Of a stretch of 64,000 bases of DNA, positions 14,505 through 25,423 are shown one piece after another. Source of the DNA: Aptenodytes patagonicus (Eukaryota; Chordata; Aves; Sphenisciformes; Spheniscidae); assembly GCF_965638725.1 (NCBI RefSeq), contig NC_134955.1, positions 5,748,316 through 5,812,315 on the forward strand, read 5' to 3'. Numbering within the stretch: position 1 is the first letter of the stretch; each line of letters begins with the position of its first letter. The notes below the pieces were generated by a model. The model was given only the letters and a program-made list of their open reading frames with translations. It did not search any database and had not been told where the DNA came from. Position numbers and translations under genes: made by a program.

Positions 14505-14559
14505 TAAACCCTGATTCTGTCATAACACCACCCAATGACTTCAGCAAACAGGATCAGCT
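14505..14559. repeat. Possible ancient sauropsid quasi-palindromic repeat
   Basis: The segment starts AAACCCTGATTCTGTCAT, passes through CCAATGACTTCAGC, and closes with CAGGATCAG. The opening CTGATTCTG, the central 'caatgacttcag' and the mirrored closing CAGGATCAG match the layout of a common sauropsid repeat in which 'aatcctgattctgc' is followed by 'cattgacttcaatggg' and the inverse of the start. It is probably a fossil copy, and the family name is not certain. Confidence 0.35.
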
Positions 14560-15744
14560 CTTTAATAGATACACACAGAGAAAAAAACCCCAAACATATT
14601 TCACAACTGATTTTTTGATTAGTAAGTCTCAATCTAATATATACTGGGCTTCGTCAGAGAAAACTTTAATGGATTACATGCATACAATACACATTCTTAC
14701 CCTTATTACCTCTAATCTCTAGTTTACCTTTTGTGGGTTTTTTTTTATCAGATTATTTTTGCCAACCATGCCAGAGAATGCTTTTGGCATCACCATTCAC
14801 TGTCATTCAAAAGGGAGGAGGTGACTCCCCTGCCTGGAGCAAAACCCTGGGAAACGGATTTGCTGATGAAACATTTCCATGAGATTAGACTACAAATGAG
14901 CACCAGGGTCTATAAATCTACCACTTAAAGTGAAAAATAAGGTAAAAACAGCTAGGCAAAAGTCACTAATTTGGAAAAGATTTAAAAGTACAGCATGATT
15001 TCTTGCCACAGTACTAGACAAGCTTTGTACCCCTTACAGATGAATTTTGCGCACTGATAAAACAAAGAATTTGGTGCAAGTCATAGGATGCTATTTTTAG
15101 AGTCAGTGGGTATTTTCTATTGAGAATAAAGTTTGGGAGTTCTCTATTAAATGGATCAGAGCTTTGTTCAAGACAACTTTTTATTAGTTTTATAGTCTAC
15201 CTGCTGAGTATTTTAAATCACTAATGAAGAAGCAGGTGTAGGCATGAAGCAGTTCCACAAAGCTGTTTCTAATCTCATCACTAAGCTAAATGTTAAACAG
15301 AGAAACCTCAAAGCCAGCTGGAGCATATAAAGGCTACTCCAAAGCTTCCATAACCACCACAGCAGCATCACTTCTAACTCTTCTAAAGTAAAAGGAGAAC
15401 ATCCATTAGCTTATAATAACTTATAACAAATAACTATTAGAAGAATATAACTCTTTAAACTTTCTTTTTCCTTTTGGAAACCTTTTAAATCACAGCGGTG
15501 ACTAGTATTTGCAGAAGTAGAGCTCACCTTAACCTGGTACTATTTTTGATCTAAGATTGATAAAGTAGAATGAGAAAATGTGGACTCCAACATCAATTTT
15601 GTTGTTGTTTTTGGTAGTGGTTTTGTTTGATTGTTTGTTTTTACAATTTCTAGAGATGATTTTGTATTTATTTAAAGTAGGTATTGAGTAAGGTGGCAAT
15701 AGGTCCCTATGAACACCTAAAATGAGCACCATTGTATCTACCAC

Positions 15745-15941
15745 TAAGGGTGGTAAGACTGAGCACTGGAACAGGTTGGCTGGAGAGGTCATGGAGGTCT
15801 CCCTCCTTGGAGATATTCAAATGCCGTCTGGACACAGTCCTGGGCAGCTTGCTCTAGGTGACCCTGCCTGAGCAGGGAGAGTGGACTACATGGCCTCCAG
15901 AGGTCCCTTCCAACCTCAACCTTTCTGCGATTCTGTGATTC
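15745..15941 (+). mobile_element. CR1 LINE 3' fragment (plus orientation)
   Basis: This is the 3' terminal part of an avian CR1 retrotransposon, read on the plus strand. Diagnostic words in order are 'ggtggtaagactgagcactg', 'aacaggttggctggagaggt', 'cttggagatattcaaatgcc', 'gtctggacacagtcctgggc', 'gtccc...ccaacctcaac' and the terminal 'attctgtgattc' repeat. CR1 copies are typically 5'-truncated, as here (about 200 bp), so no reverse-transcriptase coding is present. Several substitutions against the usual consensus words indicate an old copy. The left boundary is approximate; the right boundary follows the 8-bp tail repeat. Confidence 0.93.
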
Positions 15942-17471
15942 CAGCTAGCAGAACGTAAGCAAATCCTGGTAGGATGCTTCCTCACTATTGTTTATGTTAT
16001 GGTATCATTGCAGCTGGGGTACTGGGGACAGTTACAGCACTATTGCCTCCAAGTAAGAAACCCATCACAAACAAATGTCATAAAAATTAATTCCTTCTCA
16101 AGCAGCATCAATAATGCCGTGCTCTCAGACTAGAGCAGGCCTGGTCCTTCACTTTAAAAAGGGCTTCTACTTCACCCTAATGATGAACTCCTTTTCAGCT
16201 AGTGGCAGTAGCTTGTTGGAAGTTCTTTGAATACTCAGCAGGTTTTCTGCATTATTTCTGAACAAAGCCTACAAACATAAACTGAGCATAAAACAGATTA
16301 CCCTTTTTTTTTTATTAAAATAAAAATTGAAATTCTAATACTGTTACATGCTTTAGGGAATCAAGACCCTAGGTATAGGATTAGTGCATCTGTGCTTTAA
16401 TCTGCTCCCTTTACTTTGGCCTTTCTTCTGGTAGTTAACAATGAGATTTTGCGATTCTTGCTGAAGGAAAATTCATTCTTTTAGATTAGTAAAAATTGCA
16501 TCCGAAATATAAGCCTGAAATAGAATTAAAATATTCTCAGCATAGCAATATAATCATATTTAATAATCATGGACCCATGGTAGCAATTTTTACATTTGCC
16601 ATTGCCTAGCAAAAAATTCAAATAATATTACAAGCAAAATTATATTTAATTGAAAATGTTCCATGCTTCACACCTGCATCATTTTTCTTTCTACAGCTCC
16701 CCCCATACTTCTTCATCTTCTGCAAGTGAGTTAACATATAAAGTCAAATTCTGGTCATAAGACCATGTTTTGGTTTTATTCTGCAAAAATAGAACAGCAA
16801 CAAAAGCTGCTAATGCAGACTGATTTCGGTGCACATATTAATACAGACTTTTGGACAGATAGAAATTGTTGTCACAAAATGTACTCGAAAGACCGGTGTT
16901 TCTGCATGTTCATGCAAATGTCAAACTATGGCATCATTAACAATGCGTAGTGTCCAATAATTCTGTTCTCCCCGTGGACAAGGACTGTGCAGGAATAATT
17001 ACTTGGCAATCACATGCACTTCATCACTTCCAAATTAGATTTTAGTAATCCACCGCTTTATTTCCAGAGTAATCAAATTACTACAATGGAGTTTCCTGCA
17101 CTTTTTTTTTTCTTTCATTTGATATTTATTGCCACAGATGCAAACTGTGAGTTAAGCACAGTTAAGAGAGAAACACGATTTGGGGAGAAACAGTTGGATA
17201 ATGTGTTTTAAAACATAAATGAAAATGATCCTTTAAATCTTCTCTATTCCAATGTAAACACATTCAGTAAATCAATGGTATAAAAAAGAACCAAAAAGTA
17301 TATCTAGAGAATATTTTGAAGAAACTGAGATTTGGAAAAAAAAATAAAAAATCTTCTGATCACATAGGAATTCCTCTTTCACTTTTAACAGTACTCTTAC
17401 AATGGAATTCTATTAAAAAAAAAATCATTTAGTCACCTTGGAAAACTTTGGGTGACTTTACTTTGTTGCTA

Positions 17472-17479
17472 TGACGTCA
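17472..17479. promoter_or_regulatory. Perfect CRE palindrome in the desert
   Basis: TGACGTCA is the full 8-bp cAMP-response element recognised by CREB/ATF proteins. It sits in AT-rich, CpG-poor DNA far from any visible promoter. A single 8-mer can occur by chance, so function is unproven. Confidence 0.3.
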
Positions 17480-18937
17480 CCAGAAAGAAATCAAACCAAT
17501 TTTTTTCTGCTAATAAATAATTGGCATGTGAGAATTTGAGCTTTTTCTGGACTCTGGATGGCTCTGGATGAGGCAATTGGCCCACATTTATCAGGTCATG
17601 TCTATTCATCACAGTATTGAATCAAGTGCTTAAATTTAAGCACACAAGTCTCCTGCTATTGAATGAGACCAAAGGAGATGCTTACATAAAAATTATATTT
17701 AAGGGAGTTGCTAAAGCAGATTTATTTGAGTACATTTTACATGCTCAAGTGTTTTAGTATTTTTTGTTTTTTATTTTCTGGACTGAGGAATTGGTGTTGA
17801 CTCAAACGTATTGAAATGAATACCAAGTCTTGCAGTTCCTCACAATCCATACAACAAGCTGATGTTTATTGTTGTATTTTTTGTTCCTCTTATTATGGGT
17901 CCTAAGGCAGATTTATTTTTTTTTTTTATGGCAAGGGTAGGTAGGTCTAAAATCCAACACGATCGTCTATTGGTTATTTGTTCAATCACCACTGATTATA
18001 TTGGACCTTTAGGCAATTAGGTACCTGGATTTTACTAAAGTCTCAGTATGCCTTTTACGGATGAATTAAGTCCTATAACACTAAAATGAGTGTTTTTAGC
18101 TCAGGATCAATCAGTGTTTACTGAGTCCTGAAAAGGAATAAACAGTGTTCTTACTGATATATTTGCAATTAGAAAGAAAGGTAGGTAGATCAAAATATTA
18201 CTGTTTAAAAGACACTTGGAATCTAATGACATATTGTCTAGAAGCTGAGTTCTCTGTTGCTTGCTGCTGTGATATCAAAGCATTGAAATATTATTGCTTC
18301 TTTATTTGTGAATGTACAGATAGAAGTACCAAGGTAAAATGAAAATCCAGAAATCAGTATTCTTGATAGACTAATAGCCTGGGTCTTTATTTCTACAATA
18401 ATCAAAACCTTATGTTTCAAATTAGAAATACAGGCTATTGGTTATTACAGCAGAACCCATAAATCTCTCTCTCACCACTCTAAAAGTCCAGAATATTTCA
18501 TATGGATTTTTCTTCAGGGAATCGGTATCCCTGAAGTTTTGCAAGTCAGGACTGGGAGAACAACCACATTTCATATTATTCTCCCACATTTTTTATTGGA
18601 TTTTCAGTCTACTGTCTTGCACATCCTCTACTACACAAAGGCATTCTCTGAGATCCTTTGATTTAGGTTACTTACTAAAGAGGACTTTTAGGCATCCTCA
18701 GGGGCACAGCTTGCTCTAGTTCTCATATGTCATGAGGTGACAGAATGGAGATTGCAATACTGCGGCCACCAAGGTCAGCCTTGCAAACAAGGGAAAAGAG
18801 TACCAGATACCCACGTGATGAGGATCTGGAGAACCTTTCTGAATAGTAAAGAAAAGATACAGCTCCTTTTGAAACATAAGCTCCCTCCCCACAGCATTAT
18901 CTTTGTGCTAAAAATATTTCTTCTCCCCGACACAGAG

Positions 18938-18994
18938 GATAAAATCCTGGCTTCACTAAAATCAGTGTAAGTTTTGCTATTGCTATAAGTGGGG
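18938..18994. repeat. Possible ancient sauropsid quasi-palindromic repeat
   Basis: The segment begins GATAAAATCCTGGCTTCACT, continues AAAATCAGTGTAAGTTTTGC and ends near TATAAGTGGGG. This parallels the interspersed word order 'aaatcctggccccattgaagtcagtggaagttttgccattgacttcagtggg' seen in sauropsid genomes. The copy is degenerate, and the assignment is from recalled pattern only. Confidence 0.35.
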
Positions 18995-19085
18995 ACACAA
19001 TTTCATTCTGTCATGTGTTCTTTTGTTTTCAAGCACAGCTAAGTCAGCACTTCCATTCAAATTTAGCTTGCAGTATTACCACCGC

Positions 19086-19117
19086 AAAACAAACAAAGAA
19101 GCAAGCAAGCAAAGAAG
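19086..19117. repeat. CAAA/GCAA low-complexity tract
   Basis: A short imperfect 4-bp-period tract (AAAC, AAAG and GCAA units). It is a simple sequence repeat with no gene association. Confidence 0.75.
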
Positions 19118-20504
19118 TCTCTGCCTGAAACCTGCCCCAACCTTCATGTCTTTATAATATGTTTCACATTTTTGGCGGTAATAATTATGATCAGATTTTC
19201 ATCCCTCAACTCGAATACTGATTCAATCACATTAATTGCAATTCTGACTAGGAAAAACTGTCAGAATTGTGTCTCTAACCATACTTTGTGTTTTCCACTT
19301 TACACTTGCTCAGTAAAATCCACTGTTACACGCTCAAGAGTTCAAAATGTCTGTTGGCAGAATTAGCAACTTCATTTGCTTTTGTGGAAGAAACTGTGGA
19401 AGGACAGGTTTTTAACTATTGAAAGCCTAAACTTTAAGTTATACCTTCAGATATGATATACCTAGAAACAAATATTTTCTCATTAGACATTTATATTAAA
19501 ACCGGGTTAAAATCATGCAGACATTTTAGCAGAGATTTGTACAGCATAAAATAACACTATTTTAAGGCGAAGGAAGTTACTGCAATCAGTCCATTACAAC
19601 CAAACATTCTGGTGCACTCTAGTGGCAGAACATCGAGATGTACAATAGCTTTGCTATTTATTTGCTTTTTAAAATCCTGGAAAAGACAGAATTATTTTTT
19701 TTATTCTGGATGTACAGGTAAGTAAAGGCTCCTGTACTGTATTTAACTAATATTCTCACATGGGGGAAAAGCGAAGCATTCCTCAGCGTCAATAAGAGAC
19801 AAAGAACTCTTGATAACTGGTCTCCTGTAAAGCCAACAGGCTTCAGATTTAAGGCTTCATCCCAACACAAGCAAGGAACCACTTACATCCAAATCATGCT
19901 GATTTGGACTCCAAATCTCTCTCCCCCCACTTGGAGTTTGTGGCCTTTCACTTTCAGAGTTTTATGGCCAATGCCTACTACTACATAGTAGATTTAACAG
20001 GCACACGTGCACAATTGTATGTACACCTGCATTTACCAATACATATGCACATGGATGTAAAAATATTATACCAGCCAAAGGACTGTAACACGGGAAGGGA
20101 AAAGAAACCATGAGTGCTACTGACCGACAATTGCCCAAACATTCAGAAATTAAATAAGACAAAAACTTGGGAAAGAAAGAGAGGAAGCCAAAAAAGAGGA
20201 CTTAAGGTACACTCATTTTATATCTGCTCAAAAAGCAACAAAAACAAATGCCAGTGTGATATTCTGAAGCTTGAAAATTAAAAAGCAGTGCCAAAATTGC
20301 ACTAAAATACTGTATGTGCAAGACTGCCATTGTTGTTAGCAGAATAAAATGTTTTTTACTAAAAAAGCACATATTTATTTTTAATGGCTAAATACGGAAT
20401 TATTAGGAAGAAATCTCAGATATTCTGAGGAGAGGGAGAGGGGATATTCTACCCCTACAAGGAAAAATAAACAGACTTTCTTAGTTAAAAGTGCCTTCAT
20501 ACAC

Positions 20505-20620
20505 GCAGGAACTGAGATGCAGGAAGATGAAGTGTTTTGCCCAAATTCATTTCACTGCCTAATGGCAAAGTTGAATTAGGTCTCAGGTGTCTTGAGTTCC
20601 TCTCCAGTGCTTATCCAATA
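20505..20620 (-). repeat. MIR-like ancient SINE remnant
   Basis: Reading on the plus strand, the ordered words are GCAGGAACTGAGATGCAGGA, then 'gaagtgttttgcccaaattcat', then 'ggcaaagttgaattaggtctcag', then 'gagttcctctccagtgcttat'. This follows the reverse complement of a MIR element: 'gaaactgaggcacagagagg', 'aagtgacttgcccaaggtcac', 'ggcagagctgggattcgaaccc', 'tgactccaaagcccgtgctctta'. Agreement of four consecutive blocks with correct spacing is stronger than a single-word match. Such elements are hundreds of millions of years old and usually barely detectable in birds. Confidence 0.5.
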
Positions 20621-21098
20621 AAGAATCCTCCTTAGTGAAAGCACATATTTTATCTTCAAAACATAATGGAAAGGTGCTTGCTTTTGTGGAAACTATATTT
20701 ACCGTAATCACTCCGGTCCAGGTGATTTTTCTAAATGATTTTAAGGTGAACTCTTGTTTAGAAACTGCTATACAGCACAAGATAGATGGTCGTGATTGAG
20801 AATATTATGTGAATGTGTATTAACATATTTCACCAGAGGAGTAGTTGCATTAGGACAAAATAAACTGTGTTGCCCACCCTGAGCATTCAAGAGGCTGAAG
20901 GACAGGAAAAAAAAAAAATTACTTGCATACGCAGAAGCCATAATGTGACAGTAATTACTTTTCCAGGAGTAAATATAAGCATTGCCACTTCTAGACCATT
21001 GCTTCTAAAGATTATGTCTACTTTGCAGTATAGAAGCATGATCAGAACTTCTGTTGATGTGTGTAAACTAGCTTTAAACTAGCTAATTTATATGGCTA

Positions 21099-21280
21099 GA
21101 ATCATAGAATCATAGAATAGAATAGTTTGGGTTGGAAGGGACCTCTAAAGGTCATCTAGTCCAACCCCCCTGCCGTGGGCAGGGACATCTTCAACTAGAT
21201 CAGGTTGCTCAGAGCCCCGTCCAACCTGACCTTGAATGTTTCCAGGGATGGGGTATCCACCACCTCTCTGGGCAACCTGT
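21099..21280 (-). mobile_element. CR1 LINE 3' fragment (minus orientation)
   Basis: This is the reverse-complemented 3' end of an avian CR1. It opens with the tail repeat 'aatcatagaatcatagaat', then 'gggttggaagggacctctaa', 'ggtcatctagtccaaccccc', 'tgccgtgggcagggacatct', 'tcaactagatcaggttgctc', 'cttgaatgtttccagggatg' and 'ccaccacctctctgggcaac'. It is better preserved than the copy at 15.7 kb, suggesting a younger subfamily. It is 5'-truncated to about 180 bp with no coding capacity. It is followed directly by a short TAAGATAA/TAAGGTAA-type iterated stretch (about 21281-21310). Confidence 0.96.
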
Positions 21281-23100
21281 TAAATAAGATAATAAGGTAA
21301 TAAGGTAATACAAATAATATCAGTTGTTCCTGCCTGGGACCTGAGGTCTGTGTTCTGTAATGAAAGCCCATGCCACAGCATCTGCAGTGTTATCAGTGTA
21401 CCAGATTACACTGTAAAGGTCTATACAAGATGCAGTCAAATCTTTGGACTAAAAGGTAGGTATTATCTTTGCCCAGTTTCAGATTTAAAATAATAATTTG
21501 CATTTACCCAACAGAAGTTAATTTCTGGTACCCCTAAACATCATGAATGTTATTCTGCACCACAAATGAATCCACTGAGACCAAAGGGATTCCTCAAGAG
21601 CAAGATACAGGAAGGTATACCACATTTAATTCTAGGCCAACCAAAGGAATTTCATTTCTTTGCTCAGATAAACAAAGACACAAGGTAAGTTTGTTGTCAT
21701 GGTGTTCCCTCACAGCATCATTGCCTGACACATCAAGATATAAGTTTGAAAAGGCAAAAATCTTCATCAGTGAAGTTGCTTATCATTTGTCAGTCAGGTG
21801 AAAGCTCACACTCTTGCGTTATTCTACTAAATTGCAGTTGTTTGCAATTGCTTGCCTGTCCCAAGTTCTCAGAATATATGAAGAGAGAAAAAGTTTCAAG
21901 ACAGTTTATTTGAGAGGATTCTTGAATATTTAAACAAATCTGTAATCAGTAACTTAAAACCTTCTAAATATAAATAGCTATTTATACAATTCCTGACCAT
22001 GAAACCTATTGTGCTTTTTGCTGTATAAAGAGAGCAAAAAGAAGAAGTCTTCATTTAGGACTCTCACTCTGTCCTACACTAACCTGTTGTCCTCCATCTT
22101 TCATATAGTTTTTAACTGGGGAACAGAACGAGCCGTTTGTGGAACTTGCTTCACATACCAATTCCAAAAAATTTTTTTTGTGCCATCTGGACATTGCCTA
22201 CAGGTTGGTAGCTATCCAGACTGGTGGGAGGAAGTCAAGTGCTGGTGCTGTGCTAGTGGTGGCATGAGCACAGAGAATGAATATATCTCAAATCTGCTGC
22301 TTTTAGAGAATGGGTTTCCCAAGCTGCATTGCAGGCTCTGAGAGCACTCATACGTCAATAATCTGCCAGCCATAAGGACACAGGAATATGTTCTTCTCAC
22401 AAGGGACGTATGTCTTCACCCTAAGGTATTGAAAAGCGATCGGCTCACAGAATGTACCAGGAAAGTTTGAAACAGCAGAGAACAAAGAGGCTTTGCAGTT
22501 GTACCTGAGGAAATGAAGAATTTTACTTGTATTCAGCAGAGTATTTGTGTTTGTGGCAATAGTTGTTTCAAACTTTGTGTATTTAAGCACGTTGGGCCCT
22601 GTTTTGAGATTAAGTAAAAGAAAGGAGTTAAAGCAGTCAGCCCAAGGTCTGTTACCATAATTGGTTTTAACATAATTTGAGGCTGGGGAATGCCCGCAGG
22701 ATGTTAATCTGCAAGAGATGCCAGAGTGGGCTAGTACTTCTGCTATGCAAGGGAAATTTTTCATTGCTTGATGATTGAACAGCGCTGGAGAGAAATTGTA
22801 AACTGCATGGACAGCCTTTGGATGTGTGCCCTACCCAAAGATCTCAATGATTGCCTTGAGTTTCTCCCGTATGGAAAATGTCTCACCATCCAGACATGAG
22901 ACGGTAGACGCAAGTGAAAACTAAAAAAAGGGTTCTCTTTGCTTGGCTCCTGTAAGGCTTTGAGGTATGGGAGGGAAAATCTGAAGACCATTGATGCCAA
23001 TTTTTACTCTCTTAAATGATTTTTAAAAGGAAATAGATGCCAAAAGTCAGTATATTTACTACACCGATGAATAAACAAAGTCTTTTTTTTTTCCTCCAGA

Positions 23101-23144
23101 AAATGTTTTCATTAAAGCATAGAAATGTTTTCATTAAAACATAC
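23101..23144. repeat. 22-bp tandem duplication
   Basis: Two adjacent copies (23101-23122, 23123-23144) of AAATGTTTTCATTAAARCAT plus two bases differ at two positions. The low divergence implies a fairly recent local duplication. Confidence 0.88.
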
Positions 23145-23224
23145 TTTGAGTATGAGGGTCAGGCCTTGGTGACAGATTCAGTGCATCAGATGGATACATA
23201 TTGATTAAATCCACTACCTACCAT

Positions 23225-23284
23225 GAAAATACGATTTAAGAAAAACAGAGATGCGAAAATACAATTTAGGAAAAACAGAGATGT
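23225..23284. repeat. 30-bp tandem duplication
   Basis: Two adjacent 30-bp copies (23225-23254 and 23255-23284) share GAAAATAC, then ATTTA, then GAAAAACAGAGATG, with three mismatches. It lies only 80 bp from the 22-bp duplication at 23101-23144. Confidence 0.88.
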
Positions 23285-25362
23285 AAACTTTTAATGAGCA
23301 ATCACATCCCTAAAGAAAAGGTGCCAGATGGTTACACTTGTCTTGGAATACTGAAGCAGAATAAAGAAAAAAAAATTGTTCCTTTTTTGTAACAAGAACT
23401 AAAATAAACTTTAAGACACCACCCCCACCAAAAAATCAAATTAAATGAACGCATATTCTATGAATATTCACTATATTACTTGCAATTTTATCACGAGTTG
23501 GAACATGCCTATTAAATGATGATGTTGGGGAAAGTTTTTCTTCCCTTTTTAGACATGAGTTCAGTGGAGGTGTGAACTGTGTTCAGCTAAGGTAATGTAG
23601 TCTAGCGTGATTTCTGGTTTAATAACCATTGCTTCATTTCACACCTGGAAATTTTTCAGATTATATGATTTTCCATTTCATAATGCTGCAATACTGTCGT
23701 TTAACTGGTCGCTCTTTCATTCCCAAAATGTTTTGCTTTTGGGGTTCTAAGTCACAAATTGATGACCTGGCTCATTTGTTTTTGCAGGTGCTTGCAATAG
23801 AAAACTTCAGACTCCGTACAGCATAATTTAATTGTGGTAGACAGATAACCCAGGAGCAGCTGCTAGCCCTCTGGAGAAGAGAGCGACTGCATTCTTGGGG
23901 AGCTGCAGGATAAGGAGTCCACCAGCCTGGGGAAGTTGACCTGTGGAGCAATAGGAGGGAGCTGCCATTCCCTGCTGGCAGCACCAAGCAGGCAAAGGGT
24001 CAGATAAACTGAGCTTTTCTGAGGTTTCGTGCCTGTGTTTATCTCACCATCTCCCAGAACAGGGAACAAAACACCAGAAAGAATATAGAACAATTTCTTG
24101 GCAAATCTGGAGTAATTTTAAACAAAGGCAACAGAAATATATTATATGAAGAGTAAATAAATTTAAGTTAGGATCCAGTCCAATTCATTTAATTACAAAG
24201 ACACTTAGGGATGCGCTTGTATTCCCCTCCCAGCATGGTAGGAGATGTAGAATCTAGAAATATCCAGACAAAAAGAGACAGTAACAAGAACTTCAAAACC
24301 TAAAAAGAATATTAAAGTGAAAAACCAAGCCCTCAGAAGTTTGGAGTAGCCAGAGATTAATGCTAACAATAGAATTATTTCTTCTTCCTTCTCTCTCTCC
24401 TTTCTCCCACTCCACTCAGGAAGAGCAAGTTTTTTGCTGGAACTTTTCAAAAATGTTCATCCTGGGGCAGACACCCAGCAGGAACAGTTAAAATTTGTTA
24501 AAGAACAAAACACTTGAGATAATTTTTTAAAATGGGAAGTATAAGACAAGTGTTAGTTATAAAGAGCAATACAGGGACTGCTTATAAACTCACATTTCCT
24601 GGATAAAAGAATGCAATTATGAATCTGACACAAAAAACTGTGCACAGTATTGATTGGTATTGATTTGACAAAATTTTCCACGTAATTTCAAAATATCTGG
24701 GACTAGAGTGAGAAAGGAAGGCTGAAGGTTTTCTCTCTGCCAAATGACACAACGTTTGAACTAGATCAAGTATTTTGGATCCTTTCATTGGATTATTCAC
24801 TTTTCAGCTTTCAGAAAATTTCATCCAGGTCCAAACTTTGTGATTCAAGACCATCTACAATTGGCTGGTCCAGAACTTCAGATCCAGACAGCCTTATTTT
24901 TTTTTAGGAAATTTGGATTTAGACCTGGACTTTTACACTGGGAACCCTCTCACGTCTATGAAAGGTTTTGAGAACCACAGTGAAAGGTATTAATAACAAA
25001 AGTCCCATAAGAACCTGCAAAATCTTCCCCATAGCCATGCTGGGATTTCACATCTTCAGTTGAGACAGCTATGACAGCAGACTTTCATTTTGTTTCTTTC
25101 CTAATTTAACTGCAGATTCTGGCTCCTTCACCCACATGGGCTGGTGTTGTCCTCCTCTCCTGGCTTTAATACGTCCACCAGGCAGCCCTGCTCAGCTTCA
25201 GCAAGTGGAGCCGCAAGGAAGGCTCCAATGGGTAAGCAGAGAGGGTAGCAATTTGTGTAAACCTTGTCCTGTAAGCATACAAGCCCCTCACCAGAACATT
25301 TTGTTCTGATAGATATCTAAGACTCACAGATATAAAATCTATGGGGAATACTCTGAACACGC

Positions 25363-25423
25363 TTATCTTCTCTGCCCTTTTGGTCTCCTCCCCTCTTCCC
25401 CCTCACTCTCCCCCCCATCTCAG
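25363..25423. repeat. Polypyrimidine tract ending in CAG
   Basis: A long C/T-rich run ends ...CCCCCCATCTCAG. It has the form of a strong 3' splice acceptor on the plus strand, but no open exon of recognisable content follows. It is most safely described as low-complexity sequence. Confidence 0.6.

Larger units (their letters stand above)
1..15744. other. AT-rich gene-free stretch
   Basis: No supportable gene. All open frames are short (the longest ATG-led ones are 135 codons on the minus strand at 3056-3463 and 147 codons on the minus strand at 11854-12297), have no recognisable domain, and lie in AT-rich DNA typical of intergenic or intronic vertebrate sequence. A slightly GC- and CpG-richer patch spans about 2500-3800, with unusually few stops in several frames, but I do not recognise a product. 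Possible ancient repeat fragments inside this stretch are listed separately. No CR1, LTR, tRNA or rRNA is seen before 15.7 kb. Confidence 0.7.
15942..21098. other. AT-rich gene-free stretch
   Basis: No gene is supported. There are only short unrelated frames and AT-rich sequence. It contains a perfect CRE palindrome, one possible ancient quasi-palindromic repeat, a CAAA/GCAA-rich patch and a MIR-like remnant, each listed separately. Confidence 0.7.

Noticed and set aside
18690..18730. 'cacagcttgctctagttctc' as a further CR1 fragment
   Set aside because: Only one short word matches CR1; the flanking CR1 words are absent.
22348..22764. 138-codon minus-strand ATG-led frame
   Set aside because: No domain, no Kozak or promoter support, and a residue pattern that looks random.
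25363..25423. Polypyrimidine tract plus CAG as a real splice acceptor
   Set aside because: The following sequence has no recognised coding content and no convincing donor; such tracts are common in AT/CT-rich intergenic DNA.
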